In this document: in pieces, positions 26,397 through 34,707 of the stretch
Numbering within the stretch: the first letter of the stretch is position 1
Layout of the letters: each line of letters starts with the position of its first letter
Source: an uncultured Pseudomonadales bacterium
Lineage (GTDB): Bacteria; Pseudomonadota; Gammaproteobacteria; Pseudomonadales; Balneatricaceae
Assembly: GCA_937773555.1 (NCBI GenBank)
Contig: CALJVT010000005.1
Span: 310,001-374,000 of the forward strand
Reading direction: 5' to 3'
DNA: 64,000 bases
The notes under the pieces: model-generated
Database searches by the model: none
The model's input: only the letters and a program-made list of their open reading frames with translations
Told to the model about the DNA's origin: nothing
Position numbers and translations under genes: made by a program

Positions 26397-28472
26397 ATGA
26401 TAAATAAACAACGATTACGGCGCTTATTGGCGCCAAAGTCTATCGCCGTATTTGGTAGCCGTGGAGCAGATTTTGCAATTCGCGAAAGCCTTACCATGGG
26501 GTTTACCGGGCCGATTTGGTCGGTACACCCAACGCGCAGTGAGCTAATGGGCATTAAGTGCATAAAATCAGTTCACGACTTACCCTATGCGCCTGATGCT
26601 GCGTACGTCGCAGTGAACGCGGAAAGTGCCATAGAAACAGTTGCCCTACTGAACCAGATGGGTGCTGGTGGTGCCCTACTCTACGCCTCTGGGTTTAGTG
26701 AACTCGGTGAAACCTTAAAAGATGTTGGGGTTGAGCGCCAACAACGGCTGTTAAAAGCTGCAGGCGACATGCCCATTATTGGCCCTAACTGTTATGGCGT
26801 AATTAATGCCTTAGATAAAGCCGTGTTGTGGCCAGATCAACATGGGTGTCAGCCAGTAGACAAGGGTGTAGGTATTATTACCCAAAGCGGTAACATTGGC
26901 CTTAACATGACCATGCAAAAAATTGGTTTGCCCATTGCTTATATGTTTACCATGGGTAACCAGGCGCAAGTAGATATTGCCACGGTAATAGACTCTATGC
27001 TGGATGACCCAAGGGTAACTGCCATTGGTTTACATATTGAAGGCATCACCGATTTGGCATCTTTTGATGCCGCTGCACGCCGGGCTTTACAGCACAAAAT
27101 ACCCATCGTTGCCATTAAAACAGGGCGCACCGCAGCGGCTGCAACAATAGCCCTAACCCATACTAGCTCTTTAACAGGTGCAGACAGCCTTTTTGACGCT
27201 TTATTTAGTCGCCTAGGCATTGCCCGTGTGAATACTGTGCCCGAATTTTTAGAGACCTTAAAACTACTTTCTATCCTCGGCCCACTAGCGCATAAAAATA
27301 TTGCTTCTATGAGCTGCTCTGGCGGTGAAGCCGGCATGATGGCAGACCTTATTGATGGCCGTGACATTGTATTTGGTGAAGTTTCATTAGCTCAAAAGAA
27401 CGCGACGTTAAGCACTTTTAATAATGGTGAACAGGTCAGCAACCCATTAGATTATCAAACCTATATTTGGAATAAGCGTGAGCAAATGGCTGCTACTTTT
27501 GCGGCCCATATGGCAGCCAACTTTAGCGCTACCCTATTAATACTCGATTGGCCTAACAACGCCACTGCAGAGCCACTAGAATGGGATACGGCGCTCTTAG
27601 CTTTGGCAGACGCAGCTGTAGCTGGCAAGCATAAAGCCATTGTCTTGGCTTCCATGGCTGAATGTATGCCACCACACGCCATTGCGGCGTGTCTCGATAA
27701 GGGAATGGCACCCATGATTGGTATGGATCAATGCCTCACTGCTTTAAATCATGCCTATACCATTGGCCAAGCCTTTAATGCAGCCATACCAGAAGCGCTT
27801 CACATTCGACATATTAGTGCACTGAGCCCTAGCAATATACCGCCATTGTCCGAGATACAGAGCAAACACGCATTAAACCAACACGGTTTGCCTATACCCA
27901 AAGGTAAAACAGCATCTAATTTAGAGCAAGTGGTTAATGCGGCTGAGAGCCTTGGGTATCCTATTACGTTAAAAGCAGTTGGGGCAAATCTAGCCCACAA
28001 AACTGAATTAGGCGCAGTAAAGCTTAACCTTAAAAACCGAGTTCAATTAGAAGAAGCCGCCGACGCCTTATTTGTACTAAGCGATACCCTGTTAGCAGAA
28101 CAAATGGTACAAAACGCTGTGGTGGAGCTAATTATTGGTATTAATACAGACCCTCTCTTTGGCCAATATCTTGTTTTGGGCGCTGGTGGCATTTTGGTAG
28201 ACGTATTACAAGATGCCCAAAGCGTGCTACTGCCTACTCATAAATACGCCGTGAAGCGGGTGTTATCTAACCTTAAGTGTGCGCCCATATTGATGGGTTA
28301 CCGAGGCCAAGCAGCTGCCGATTTGGACGCTATAGTCGATGCAGTAATGGCAGTGCTAGACTATAGTCAAAAGATGCCCGTATTCGAACTCGACATTAAC
28401 CCCCTACTCGCCCTTAAAGATGGTGCTGTAGCAGTTGATGCCCTTATCCAACTAGGCCAACAAAAACCATGA
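26397..28472 (+). CDS. NDP-forming acyl-CoA synthetase (acetate--CoA ligase ADP-forming type)
   Basis: This 691-residue single-chain enzyme combines a CoA-binding domain (about 8-140, with [10 protein letters not shown]), a succinyl-CoA-ligase-like flavodoxin part with the phosphohistidine motif [15 protein letters not shown] near residue 245, and a C-terminal ATP-grasp domain (from about 470; [15 protein letters not shown]). It makes acyl-CoA with release of ADP and phosphate. Located between the CaiA-like dehydrogenase and CaiD, it probably activates gamma-butyrobetaine, crotonobetaine or carnitine, the job of AMP-forming CaiC or CoA-transferase CaiB elsewhere. Its stop overlaps the CaiD start by 4 bases. 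Confidence 0.88.
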   Translation: MINKQRLRRLLAPKSIAVFGSRGADFAIRESLTMGFTGPIWSVHPTRSELMGIKCIKSVHDLPYAPDAAYVAVNAESAIETVALLNQMGAGGALLYASGFSELGETLKDVGVERQQRLLKAAGDMPIIGPNCYGVINALDKAVLWPDQHGCQPVDKGVGIITQSGNIGLNMTMQKIGLPIAYMFTMGNQAQVDIATVIDSMLDDPRVTAIGLHIEGITDLASFDAAARRALQHKIPIVAIKTGRTAAAATIALTHTSSLTGADSLFDALFSRLGIARVNTVPEFLETLKLLSILGPLAHKNIASMSCSGGEAGMMADLIDGRDIVFGEVSLAQKNATLSTFNNGEQVSNPLDYQTYIWNKREQMAATFAAHMAANFSATLLILDWPNNATAEPLEWDTALLALADAAVAGKHKAIVLASMAECMPPHAIAACLDKGMAPMIGMDQCLTALNHAYTIGQAFNAAIPEALHIRHISALSPSNIPPLSEIQSKHALNQHGLPIPKGKTASNLEQVVNAAESLGYPITLKAVGANLAHKTELGAVKLNLKNRVQLEEAADALFVLSDTLLAEQMVQNAVVELIIGINTDPLFGQYLVLGAGGILVDVLQDAQSVLLPTHKYAVKRVLSNLKCAPILMGYRGQAAADLDAIVDAVMAVLDYSQKMPVFELDINPLLALKDGAVAVDALIQLGQQKP

Positions 28473-29251
28473 CCCATTCAGTCCTTTGCGAGCGCCATGG
28501 CGCCGTGTTACTCATCACCCTAAACCGCCCAAAAGCCAATGCTATAGATGCCCCTACATCACATGCAATGGGTGAAGCTTTTATTGATTTTGCAAACGAT
28601 CCCAGCCTGCGTGTGGCTGTTATCACAGGAAGTGGTGAACGCTTTTTTAGTGCCGGTTGGGATTTAAAAGCCGCCGCAGAGGGCGAAGCAGTAGATGCCG
28701 ATTTTGGCCGTGGCGGGTTTGCAGGGCTTACAGAGTTATGGAACCTAGACAAACCTGTTATTGCTGCAGTTAACGGTTATGCAGCCGGTGGTGGTTTTGA
28801 GCTAGCATTGGCTGCCGACTTAATTATTGCCGCTAATCATGCTCAATTCTTTTTGCCAGAAGCGACTTTGGGTATCATTCCAGACAGTGGTGGCGTGCTT
28901 AGGTTACCCCGCCGCCTGCCCCAAGCGATCGCCATGGACATGTTAATGTCTGGCCGCCGCATGGCCGTGGAAGAAGCCACTCATTTTGGCCTTATTAACC
29001 GCCATTGTGAAGGAGACGTGCTTATTGAACAAGCCTTAGCTTGGGCCCAAGAGATTGCCCAATCTGCACCTTTATCACTAGCGTCTATTAAAGCGATTAC
29101 ACGTGCAACACAAAGCATGGAGCTAGAGCAGGCTTATGGCCACATGCGTGAATCAGTGCCAGTGTATCAAACCATGTTGCACTCAGAAGATGCCAGCGAA
29201 GGACCTAACGCCTTTGCCGAAAAACGGACGCCTCATTGGCAAGGCCGATAA
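28469..29251 (+). CDS. caiD: carnitinyl-CoA dehydratase
   Basis: CaiD interconverts crotonobetainyl-CoA and L-carnitinyl-CoA. The 260-residue crotonase-fold protein matches, from memory, E. coli CaiD along its length: [20 protein letters not shown], the oxyanion-hole segment [42 protein letters not shown], and [16 protein letters not shown]-like [19 protein letters not shown] with the catalytic acid region. It overlaps the CoA ligase by ATGA and converges on the GlxA-type regulator gene seven bases later. The combination of ligase, dehydrogenase and CaiD is what defines this as a carnitine or butyrobetaine cluster. Confidence 0.92.
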   Translation: MTHSVLCERHGAVLLITLNRPKANAIDAPTSHAMGEAFIDFANDPSLRVAVITGSGERFFSAGWDLKAAAEGEAVDADFGRGGFAGLTELWNLDKPVIAAVNGYAAGGGFELALAADLIIAANHAQFFLPEATLGIIPDSGGVLRLPRRLPQAIAMDMLMSGRRMAVEEATHFGLINRHCEGDVLIEQALAWAQEIAQSAPLSLASIKAITRATQSMELEQAYGHMRESVPVYQTMLHSEDASEGPNAFAEKRTPHWQGR

Positions 29252-29258
29252 CCCTAGC

Positions 29259-30236
29259 CTAGGCACGACGCAGCTGTTGCTGCCTATCCTGGCTTGGGGC
29301 TACATTAAAAAACTGCCTGTAGGCACGTGAAAAGTGTGCTGCAGAGCCAAACCCACTGGCCATAGCAACATCTACTACTTGCCTGTCAGTTTGTTGCAGC
29401 AATGCCCGGGCTCTTTGTAACCGTTTAGCCCGGTAATAACGGCCTGGTGATTGTTGCAAATGACGACTAAATAATCGCTCTAACTCACGTTCTGACACGT
29501 TAACCATGGCCGCCAGGGTAGGCACACTTAGTGGGTCTTCTAGGTGATCTTCCATAGCCCCTATCACTGTTAATAATTTACGATTATTGGTGCCCAACCT
29601 TAGTGCGCTGCTCATGCGTTGCGGTGCTTTTCCCTCTCTCATATGGCTATAAATGAGTTCGTCAGAGACTGATAAAGACAGCTCGTGCCCCCGCTGGCAT
29701 TGAATTAAATACAACATCATATCCAAGCCTGCTAAACCCCCAGAACAGGTAAAACGCCGGCCATCAATTTCATACAGTTCTTCCACCACTTCCACTTGCC
29801 TAAACACCTCTTTGAAGGCCATTAAATTTTCCCAGTGGATAGTGGCACGGTGATCATTCAACAAACCACTTTTAGCCAACAGATAGCTGCCCGTATCTTG
29901 GCTGCCTAGCCACACACCGCGGCGGCTATGCTGCTGTAACCACGTTTGTAACTTTTTAGACTGGTCTTTTTCTGGGTTAAATCCCGCACAAATAATAAGC
30001 ATGTCAGGCTTTGCTTCCTGGCCTATAGCGCAATCGGCAATTAAACTCATGCCATTACTGGCAGCAACTGCTTCACCACTTTCACTGACGACCTGCCACC
30101 GATAAAGTAATTCACCAGACACATTATTAGCCTGCCGCAGCGGATCTACTAAGGCTGAAAATCCAATCATGGAAAATTCTGGCACTAGGTAAAAAGCCAT
30201 ATTGATAGTTTTAGTGATCACTTTAGCTGTAAACAT
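29259..30236 (-). CDS. GlxA/CdhR-type AraC-family regulator
   Basis: This 325-residue regulator has an N-terminal DJ-1/PfpI-like domain (FYLVPEFSMIGFSALVDPLRQAN, LIICAGFNPE, WLGSQDTGSYLLAKSGLL) and a C-terminal AraC helix-turn-helix pair with VPTLAAMVNVSERELERLFSRHLQQSPGRYYRAKRL and VVDVAMASGFGSAAHFSRAYRQFF. This architecture is shared with CdhR (carnitine), GbdR (betaine) and SouR of pseudomonads. It lies between caiD and the second thioesterase, divergent from the latter by 115 bases, and is likely an activator responding to carnitine or butyrobetaine. Confidence 0.88.
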   Translation of the reverse strand: MFTAKVITKTINMAFYLVPEFSMIGFSALVDPLRQANNVSGELLYRWQVVSESGEAVAASNGMSLIADCAIGQEAKPDMLIICAGFNPEKDQSKKLQTWLQQHSRRGVWLGSQDTGSYLLAKSGLLNDHRATIHWENLMAFKEVFRQVEVVEELYEIDGRRFTCSGGLAGLDMMLYLIQCQRGHELSLSVSDELIYSHMREGKAPQRMSSALRLGTNNRKLLTVIGAMEDHLEDPLSVPTLAAMVNVSERELERLFSRHLQQSPGRYYRAKRLQRARALLQQTDRQVVDVAMASGFGSAAHFSRAYRQFFNVAPSQDRQQQLRRA

Positions 30237-30351
30237 AGAGGAAGATGTCGTAAATGTGCAATAATAATGTGATATTAATCATTCTTTAAGAGCCTTGCAA
30301 CGTCTAATCTATGGTTTTTGATGAGCCTAGAGGCCCTTCCTACTTTTACCC

Positions 30352-30840
30352 ATGATGGAAAAAAACATGCACAGCGCACTACAAACCTTTCAGACACCCG
30401 TGTTAAAAGAGTGGATTGATTACAACGGCCACCTTAATGATGCCTATTACCTTGTCATCTTCACCAAGGCCTCAGACGGGTTGCAAGAGCACTTGGGTTT
30501 ATCCTTGGACCACATTAAAACGACGGGCGAAACTCTTTTCACAGTTGAGAGTCACTTAAGTTATATAAAAGAAATAGGCTTAGGCGAAATAGTGACTATT
30601 ACTACGCAAGTACTAGAGACAGACAATAAGCGTATTCGTATTTTTCACCGTATGTTTAATGAACATAATGAGCTGTTAGCCACAGTAGAAATGTTGTTTT
30701 TAAGCTACAACTTACTAGCAAAAAAAGTGACTAATTTTAGTGACTTGATGATGCAAAGCTTAAGCAAAATTACAGCTGATCAGGCACATTTACTTTGGCC
30801 AGACAGCGCTGGAAAAGGGATTGCTTTAAAAAGAAAATAG
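30352..30840 (+). CDS. hotdog-fold thioesterase, CdhB-like (second copy)
   Basis: This 162-residue hotdog thioesterase has KEWIDYNGHLNDAYYLVIFTKASDGL near residues 19-44, ETLFTVESHLSYIKEIGLGE and NKRIRIFHRMF. It is closer to CdhB-type proteins beside L-carnitine dehydrogenase than to the first copy. In carnitine breakdown a thioesterase of this kind releases glycine betaine from betainyl-CoA. The first ATG codons are at 30352, 30355 and 30367; homology does not decide between them. It is divergent from the CdhR-like regulator. No L-carnitine dehydrogenase or beta-keto acid cleavage enzyme is in the window. Confidence 0.85.
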   Translation: MMEKNMHSALQTFQTPVLKEWIDYNGHLNDAYYLVIFTKASDGLQEHLGLSLDHIKTTGETLFTVESHLSYIKEIGLGEIVTITTQVLETDNKRIRIFHRMFNEHNELLATVEMLFLSYNLLAKKVTNFSDLMMQSLSKITADQAHLLWPDSAGKGIALKRK

Positions 30841-30864
30841 CGGCTTTACTAATTAACCTATAGG

Positions 30865-31911
30865 CTAGCGACGGCGTGATCGGCGGTTTATGGTAGCCCC
30901 TTCAGCCGCCCCACCTGCCACACTTAGGTCACCAGAAAACTGTGCTTTGCCACCTTTAGAAACCTCACCTAATACCAACTCAATTTGCTCTACAGTTGGC
31001 ATTTCACCCTTGGTATGGCTATCTAGAGCTTGGCGCATTGCCGCAACATGCTCTGGAGAAGTACCGCAGCAACCGCCAATAATATCTGCGCCAGCGTCCA
31101 TAGCCATGGTGGCATAGTGGGCCATAATTTCTGGCGTACCGTTATAACGAATCGCACCGTTGACGTATTCTGGAATACCACAGTTGGCTTTAGCAACTAA
31201 AATAGCTTTATCGCCGCCTGGTGCTTTGCGCATATTGCAGATAGCCATCACCAACTCAGACGCCCCTACACCGCAGTTAGAACCGCAGGCATACGAAGTA
31301 TGATTTTTATGGGCACAAGATTGCACCATGTCTGCAGGAGTAACTCCCATCATAGATCGGCCATTAGTATCAAAACTGTACGTACAAATAACCGGCAATC
31401 CTGTTTGGTTAGCGCCTTCAATGGCTGCCTCAGACTCTTGTGTTGATGACATGGTCTCTATCCACAATATGTCTGCACCACCTTCTTTAAGGGCATGCGC
31501 TTGTTCTGAAAATGCAGTCACCGCATCACTATGGCTTAAGCTACCCATAGGTTCTGGTATTTCACCCGTTGGCCCTATAGAGCCCGCGATAATAACTGGG
31601 CGGCCTGCATTGTCTGCTACTTTGCGGCCTATTTTAACACCGGCAACGTTTAGTTCGTGCACTCGGTGGGCGGCGTTGTGAAGTTTCAAGCGATAATGCG
31701 TGCCACCAAACGTATTGGTTAAAATAATGTCTGAACCTGCATCTACAAAACTTTGATAGTTAGCAGCAATGCGCTCTGGGTAATCTACATTCCATAATTC
31801 TGGTGCATCGCCTGTTTCTAAGCCCATAGCAAATAAATTGGTTCCAGTGGCGCCATCTGCAAGTAAAACACCGTGCTTTGTCAATAAGTCTTGAAGTGTG
31901 TTGGCGCTCAT
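30865..31911 (-). CDS. betaine--homocysteine S-methyltransferase
   Basis: This 348-residue zinc enzyme transfers a methyl group from glycine betaine, or another methyl donor, to homocysteine, giving methionine and dimethylglycine. Pfam-type homocysteine methyltransferase motifs are LLADGATGTNLF, TNTFGG, the zinc ligand in GSNCGVG and the pair in GGCCGTSPEHV. It ends in an unusual Arg-rich tail (TINRRSRRR). It is divergent from an MttB-family methyltransferase, so both probably belong to betaine methyl-group use. Other members of the family use S-methylmethionine; betaine is the better guess given the carnitine cluster next door. Confidence 0.87.
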   Translation of the reverse strand: MSANTLQDLLTKHGVLLADGATGTNLFAMGLETGDAPELWNVDYPERIAANYQSFVDAGSDIILTNTFGGTHYRLKLHNAAHRVHELNVAGVKIGRKVADNAGRPVIIAGSIGPTGEIPEPMGSLSHSDAVTAFSEQAHALKEGGADILWIETMSSTQESEAAIEGANQTGLPVICTYSFDTNGRSMMGVTPADMVQSCAHKNHTSYACGSNCGVGASELVMAICNMRKAPGGDKAILVAKANCGIPEYVNGAIRYNGTPEIMAHYATMAMDAGADIIGGCCGTSPEHVAAMRQALDSHTKGEMPTVEQIELVLGEVSKGGKAQFSGDLSVAGGAAEGATINRRSRRR

Positions 31912-32025
31912 TACTAATTCTCATTACATACAAATAATGAGGCTATGCTACCTACCTGTGTGTGGCTTAGCTAGCCTTAGGGGCGCTTTGAAGCATTAAT
32001 CAAGTTGAGTTTTTTTCAAATTATA

Positions 32026-32040
32026 ATGAATTTAATTCAT
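32026..32040. promoter_or_regulatory. palindrome in BHMT/MttB divergent region
   Basis: ATGAATT-T-AATTCAT is a perfect 7-base-arm palindrome at about the middle of the 281-base gap between the divergent methyltransferase genes. It could be an operator for either; AT-rich chance is not excluded. Confidence 0.35.
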
Positions 32041-32192
32041 GATGACGCTTAACAATTTTTTCAGCTGCCTACCTTGGTTAAAAGTGGCGCTTAAACACAA
32101 CAAGCAGTCGCCATGTAGTCAGCATGGAAAGGTCAAGAACTGCAAAATTTGGCCCATATCAATTCCGCCCCATTTTATTGAGGAGTATTTCC

Positions 32193-33740
32193 ATGAGTGA
32201 AGCCCCCGGACGCCGCAAAAGCGGTGGTGGTCGTAGTGCACGCCAAGCATTACGAGCTAGCGAAACTATAAAAGTACCTGCCTATATCACCCGTCAAATG
32301 AATCCATTTGAAGTGTTAGATGAAGCAGGTCTAGAACTCATAGAACGCAATGCTGATACCATTTTAGAAGAAATTGGTATTGATTTTCGTGATGAACCAG
32401 AAGCATTGGCAATACTTAAGGCAGCTGGCGCAAGTGTAGATGGCGAACGTGTGCGTTTCCCCCGTGGAATGTGCCGCCAAATTATTCAAGCTTCGGCTCC
32501 ATCTAGCTATACTCAGCACGCACGTAACAGTGACCGCAACCTTGAAGTCGGTGGCAAAAACACCGTTTTTGCTCCAGGTTATGGCTCTCCATTTGTGCGC
32601 GACTTAGATAATGGCCGTCGTTATGCCACCATTCAAGATTTCCAGAACTTCGTTAAGCTAGCCTACATGTCGCCTTACATGCACCACTCTGGTGGCACCA
32701 TATGTGAGCCAGTAGACGTGCCTGTAACGACTCGTCACTTAGATATGATTTATAGCCACATCAAATACAGCGATAAGGCGTTCATGGGCTCTGTTACTGC
32801 ACCTTCTCGTGCCCAAGACACTGTGGACATGGCGAAGATTGTATTTGGTGAAGACTTTGTTAAGAACAACACGGTAACCACCAGCTTAATCAATGCTAAC
32901 TCGCCAATGACTTTTGACGACACCATGTTAGGTGCGGCTAAGGTTTATGCTGAAAACAACCAAGCCTGTGTAGTGACACCGTTCATCTTGGCGGGTGCTA
33001 TGTCACCAGTGACCATTGCCGGCACATTGGCTCAAATACTTGCAGAAGTATTGGCTGGTATTACTTTTATTCAGCTATACCGCCCTGGCACACCCTGTAT
33101 CTTTGGTACCTTTGCAAGCTCTATTTCCATGCAATCTGGCGCACCTACCTTTGGTACGCCAGAACCTGCTTTAGTGCTCTATGGGGCGGCGCAACTTGCC
33201 CGTCGTTTGGGTGTGCCATTTCGCAGTGGTGGTTCATTGCCTGGCTCTAAAGTCGCAGATGCTCAAGCAGCCTCTGAAAGTGCCAACACCCTAATGCCTA
33301 CCATTTTGGCTGGTGTTAACTTTGCATTACACTCAGCCGGTTGGCTTGAAGCTGGGTTGTCTATGGGTTATGAAAAGTTTGTTATGGACTTAGATCAACT
33401 GGGCATGGCTCATACTTTCTGCAAGGGTATAGACCTTTCAGAAAATGGCCAAGCCTTAGACGCACTGCGCGAAGTAGGCCCAGGCAATCACTTTTTAGGC
33501 TGTGCCCATACCCAAGCCAACTTCAAAGAAGCCTTTTACATGTCGAACCTTGCCGACAACAATAGTTTTGAGCAGTGGGAAGAGGACGGTAGCAAAGATA
33601 TCCAGGTTAGGGCCAATGCCCTGTGGAAGAAAATGCTAAATGAATACGAAGCACCACCTTTAGATCAAGGTATTGACGACGGCCTAAAAGACTTTATGGC
33701 CACACGTAGGGAGCAACTTGCAGGCACAGGGGACTTTTAA
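32193..33740 (+). CDS. MttB-family (non-pyrrolysine) trimethylamine-type methyltransferase
   Basis: This 515-residue TIM-barrel methyltransferase of the MttB superfamily has FEVLDEAGLELIERNADTILEEIGIDF, GGTICEPVDVP, a LINANSPMTFDDTMLGAAKVYA stretch and QSGAPTFGTPEPALV. The frame has no amber codon where MttB carries pyrrolysine, so it belongs to the non-Pyl branch that includes glycine betaine:corrinoid methyltransferase MtgB. The ATG at 32193 follows AGGAG by 7 bases; an in-frame codon at 32124 is unlikely. The N-terminus is Arg-rich (GRRKSGGGRSARQALR). No corrinoid protein is encoded nearby, so the methyl acceptor is unknown. It ends in a strong terminator. Confidence 0.87.
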   Translation: MSEAPGRRKSGGGRSARQALRASETIKVPAYITRQMNPFEVLDEAGLELIERNADTILEEIGIDFRDEPEALAILKAAGASVDGERVRFPRGMCRQIIQASAPSSYTQHARNSDRNLEVGGKNTVFAPGYGSPFVRDLDNGRRYATIQDFQNFVKLAYMSPYMHHSGGTICEPVDVPVTTRHLDMIYSHIKYSDKAFMGSVTAPSRAQDTVDMAKIVFGEDFVKNNTVTTSLINANSPMTFDDTMLGAAKVYAENNQACVVTPFILAGAMSPVTIAGTLAQILAEVLAGITFIQLYRPGTPCIFGTFASSISMQSGAPTFGTPEPALVLYGAAQLARRLGVPFRSGGSLPGSKVADAQAASESANTLMPTILAGVNFALHSAGWLEAGLSMGYEKFVMDLDQLGMAHTFCKGIDLSENGQALDALREVGPGNHFLGCAHTQANFKEAFYMSNLADNNSFEQWEEDGSKDIQVRANALWKKMLNEYEAPPLDQGIDDGLKDFMATRREQLAGTGDF

Positions 33741-33763
33741 CTCCCCCCTGCACACCCGATACT

Positions 33764-33803
33764 AAAAAAAGCCCCAAAGACTGAGTCTGTGGGGCTTTTT
33801 TTA
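33764..33803. terminator. bidirectional terminator between mttB-like gene and bolA
   Basis: GCCCCA and TGGGGC enclose a second stem AGACT-G-AGTCT, with runs of seven As and seven Ts on the two sides, so it can serve both converging genes. Confidence 0.9.
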
Positions 33804-33824
33804 GTTTTTACATTATTAAAGGGG

Positions 33825-34133
33825 TTAACTACCACCCATACAAGGGGCCGTTTCTGGCATTTTTTCTTGCTTTGCCTGCCACTGCTGCACCGTATAGCAA
33901 TGGAGCGCTAATGCATGAATTGGGTTCTTCATTAACTCACCAACCAGAGCGAATACCTGCTGATGACGTTTTACCGCTCCAATACCAGCAAAATCGTCAG
34001 ACACCAACACCAAATTGTAATGGCTATCAGTTGCCAAGCCACTGTGTTTATGACTATCGTTAACGAGTTGATGGTGGGTAATATTTAATGGTTTTAACAC
34101 TAATTCAAGTAATTTATTGGCCGTAGCATCCAC
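33825..34133 (-). CDS. bolA: BolA family protein
   Basis: This 102-residue protein has the class II KH-like BolA fold, with DSHKHSGLATDSHYNLVLVSDDFAGI and the C-terminal HALALHCYTVQQW, which closely matches BolA. BolA binds monothiol glutaredoxin through an Fe-S cluster and affects cell shape and stress regulation. The start is GTG 34133, with AAGGA 8 bases upstream. It ends with CMGGS, in keeping with the cysteine-containing BolA tail. It is monocistronic and converges on the MttB-like gene at a shared terminator. Confidence 0.92.
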   Translation of the reverse strand: MDATANKLLELVLKPLNITHHQLVNDSHKHSGLATDSHYNLVLVSDDFAGIGAVKRHQQVFALVGELMKNPIHALALHCYTVQQWQAKQEKMPETAPCMGGS

Positions 34134-34401
34134 GGTTATTTCCTTCAGTTAAACTGTTTACGCATCATAACACGGAAGCTATTTTACTGGCGTTGAAAAT
34201 GATTTGGGAATAACTTTTCGGTGCATTTTGCAACTTTTTAATACGCCTAACAAGAAGCTATGCAGAAGCCACCTACACGCTAGTTTTTATTTACATAAGC
34301 TGTTTTATAATTAGACAGGCGTTGCAGCTAGTAAAAATGTAGCCTACAGCAATAACCGTGTAAAAAGGTTTAAGCTATTCAAATAAAATGGTTTTTTACA
34401 C

Positions 34402-34430
34402 TTGACTCAAGGCCAATAGATCATTAATAT
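34402..34430 (+). promoter_or_regulatory. sigma70 promoter of tRNA-Asn genes
   Basis: TTGACT (34402-34407) and TAATAT (34425-34430) are spaced by 17 bases, followed by a GC-rich discriminator (TCGCGCC) typical of stable-RNA promoters. The rest of the 318-base gap before the tRNA genes shows nothing else. Confidence 0.8.
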
Positions 34431-34451
34431 TCGCGCCTCGCATTGAGCAAT

Positions 34452-34527
34452 TCCTCGATAGCTCAGTTGGTAGAGCAGTAGACTGTTAATCTATTGGTCC
34501 CAGGTTCGAGTCCTGGTCGAGGAGCCA
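34452..34527 (+). tRNA. tRNA-Asn (anticodon GTT), copy 1
   Basis: This is a 76-nt cloverleaf with acceptor arms TCCTCGA and TCGAGGA, anticodon loop CTGTTAA, T-loop TTCGAGT and encoded CCA. It is identical to the copy 99 bases downstream. Confidence 0.98.
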
Positions 34528-34550
34528 ACCTCAACGCGAAACCTTATGAT

Positions 34551-34626
34551 TCCTCGATAGCTCAGTTGGTAGAGCAGTAGACTGTTAATCTATTGGTCCC
34601 AGGTTCGAGTCCTGGTCGAGGAGCCA
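34551..34626 (+). tRNA. tRNA-Asn (anticodon GTT), copy 2
   Basis: This is a 76-nt cloverleaf identical to copy 1, separated by 23 bases. It is probably made from the same promoter and processed from a dimeric precursor. Confidence 0.98.
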
Positions 34627-34634
34627 TTCTAATC

Positions 34635-34658
34635 AAGCCACTTAATTGTGGTTTTTTT
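34635..34658 (+). terminator. rho-independent terminator after tRNA-Asn pair
   Basis: AAGCCAC-TTAATT-GTGGTTT forms a 7-bp stem with one G-U pair and continues into Ts, eight bases after the second tRNA. Confidence 0.8.
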
Positions 34659-34707
34659 ATGCCTGTTATTTAGGCCTGCATTTGCATACAGGCTCTTTAA
34701 AGCCACA

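Noticed and set aside
32193-33740. Pyrrolysine-containing trimethylamine methyltransferase
   Set aside because: The reading frame is continuous with no internal amber codon, and no pyl genes were seen.
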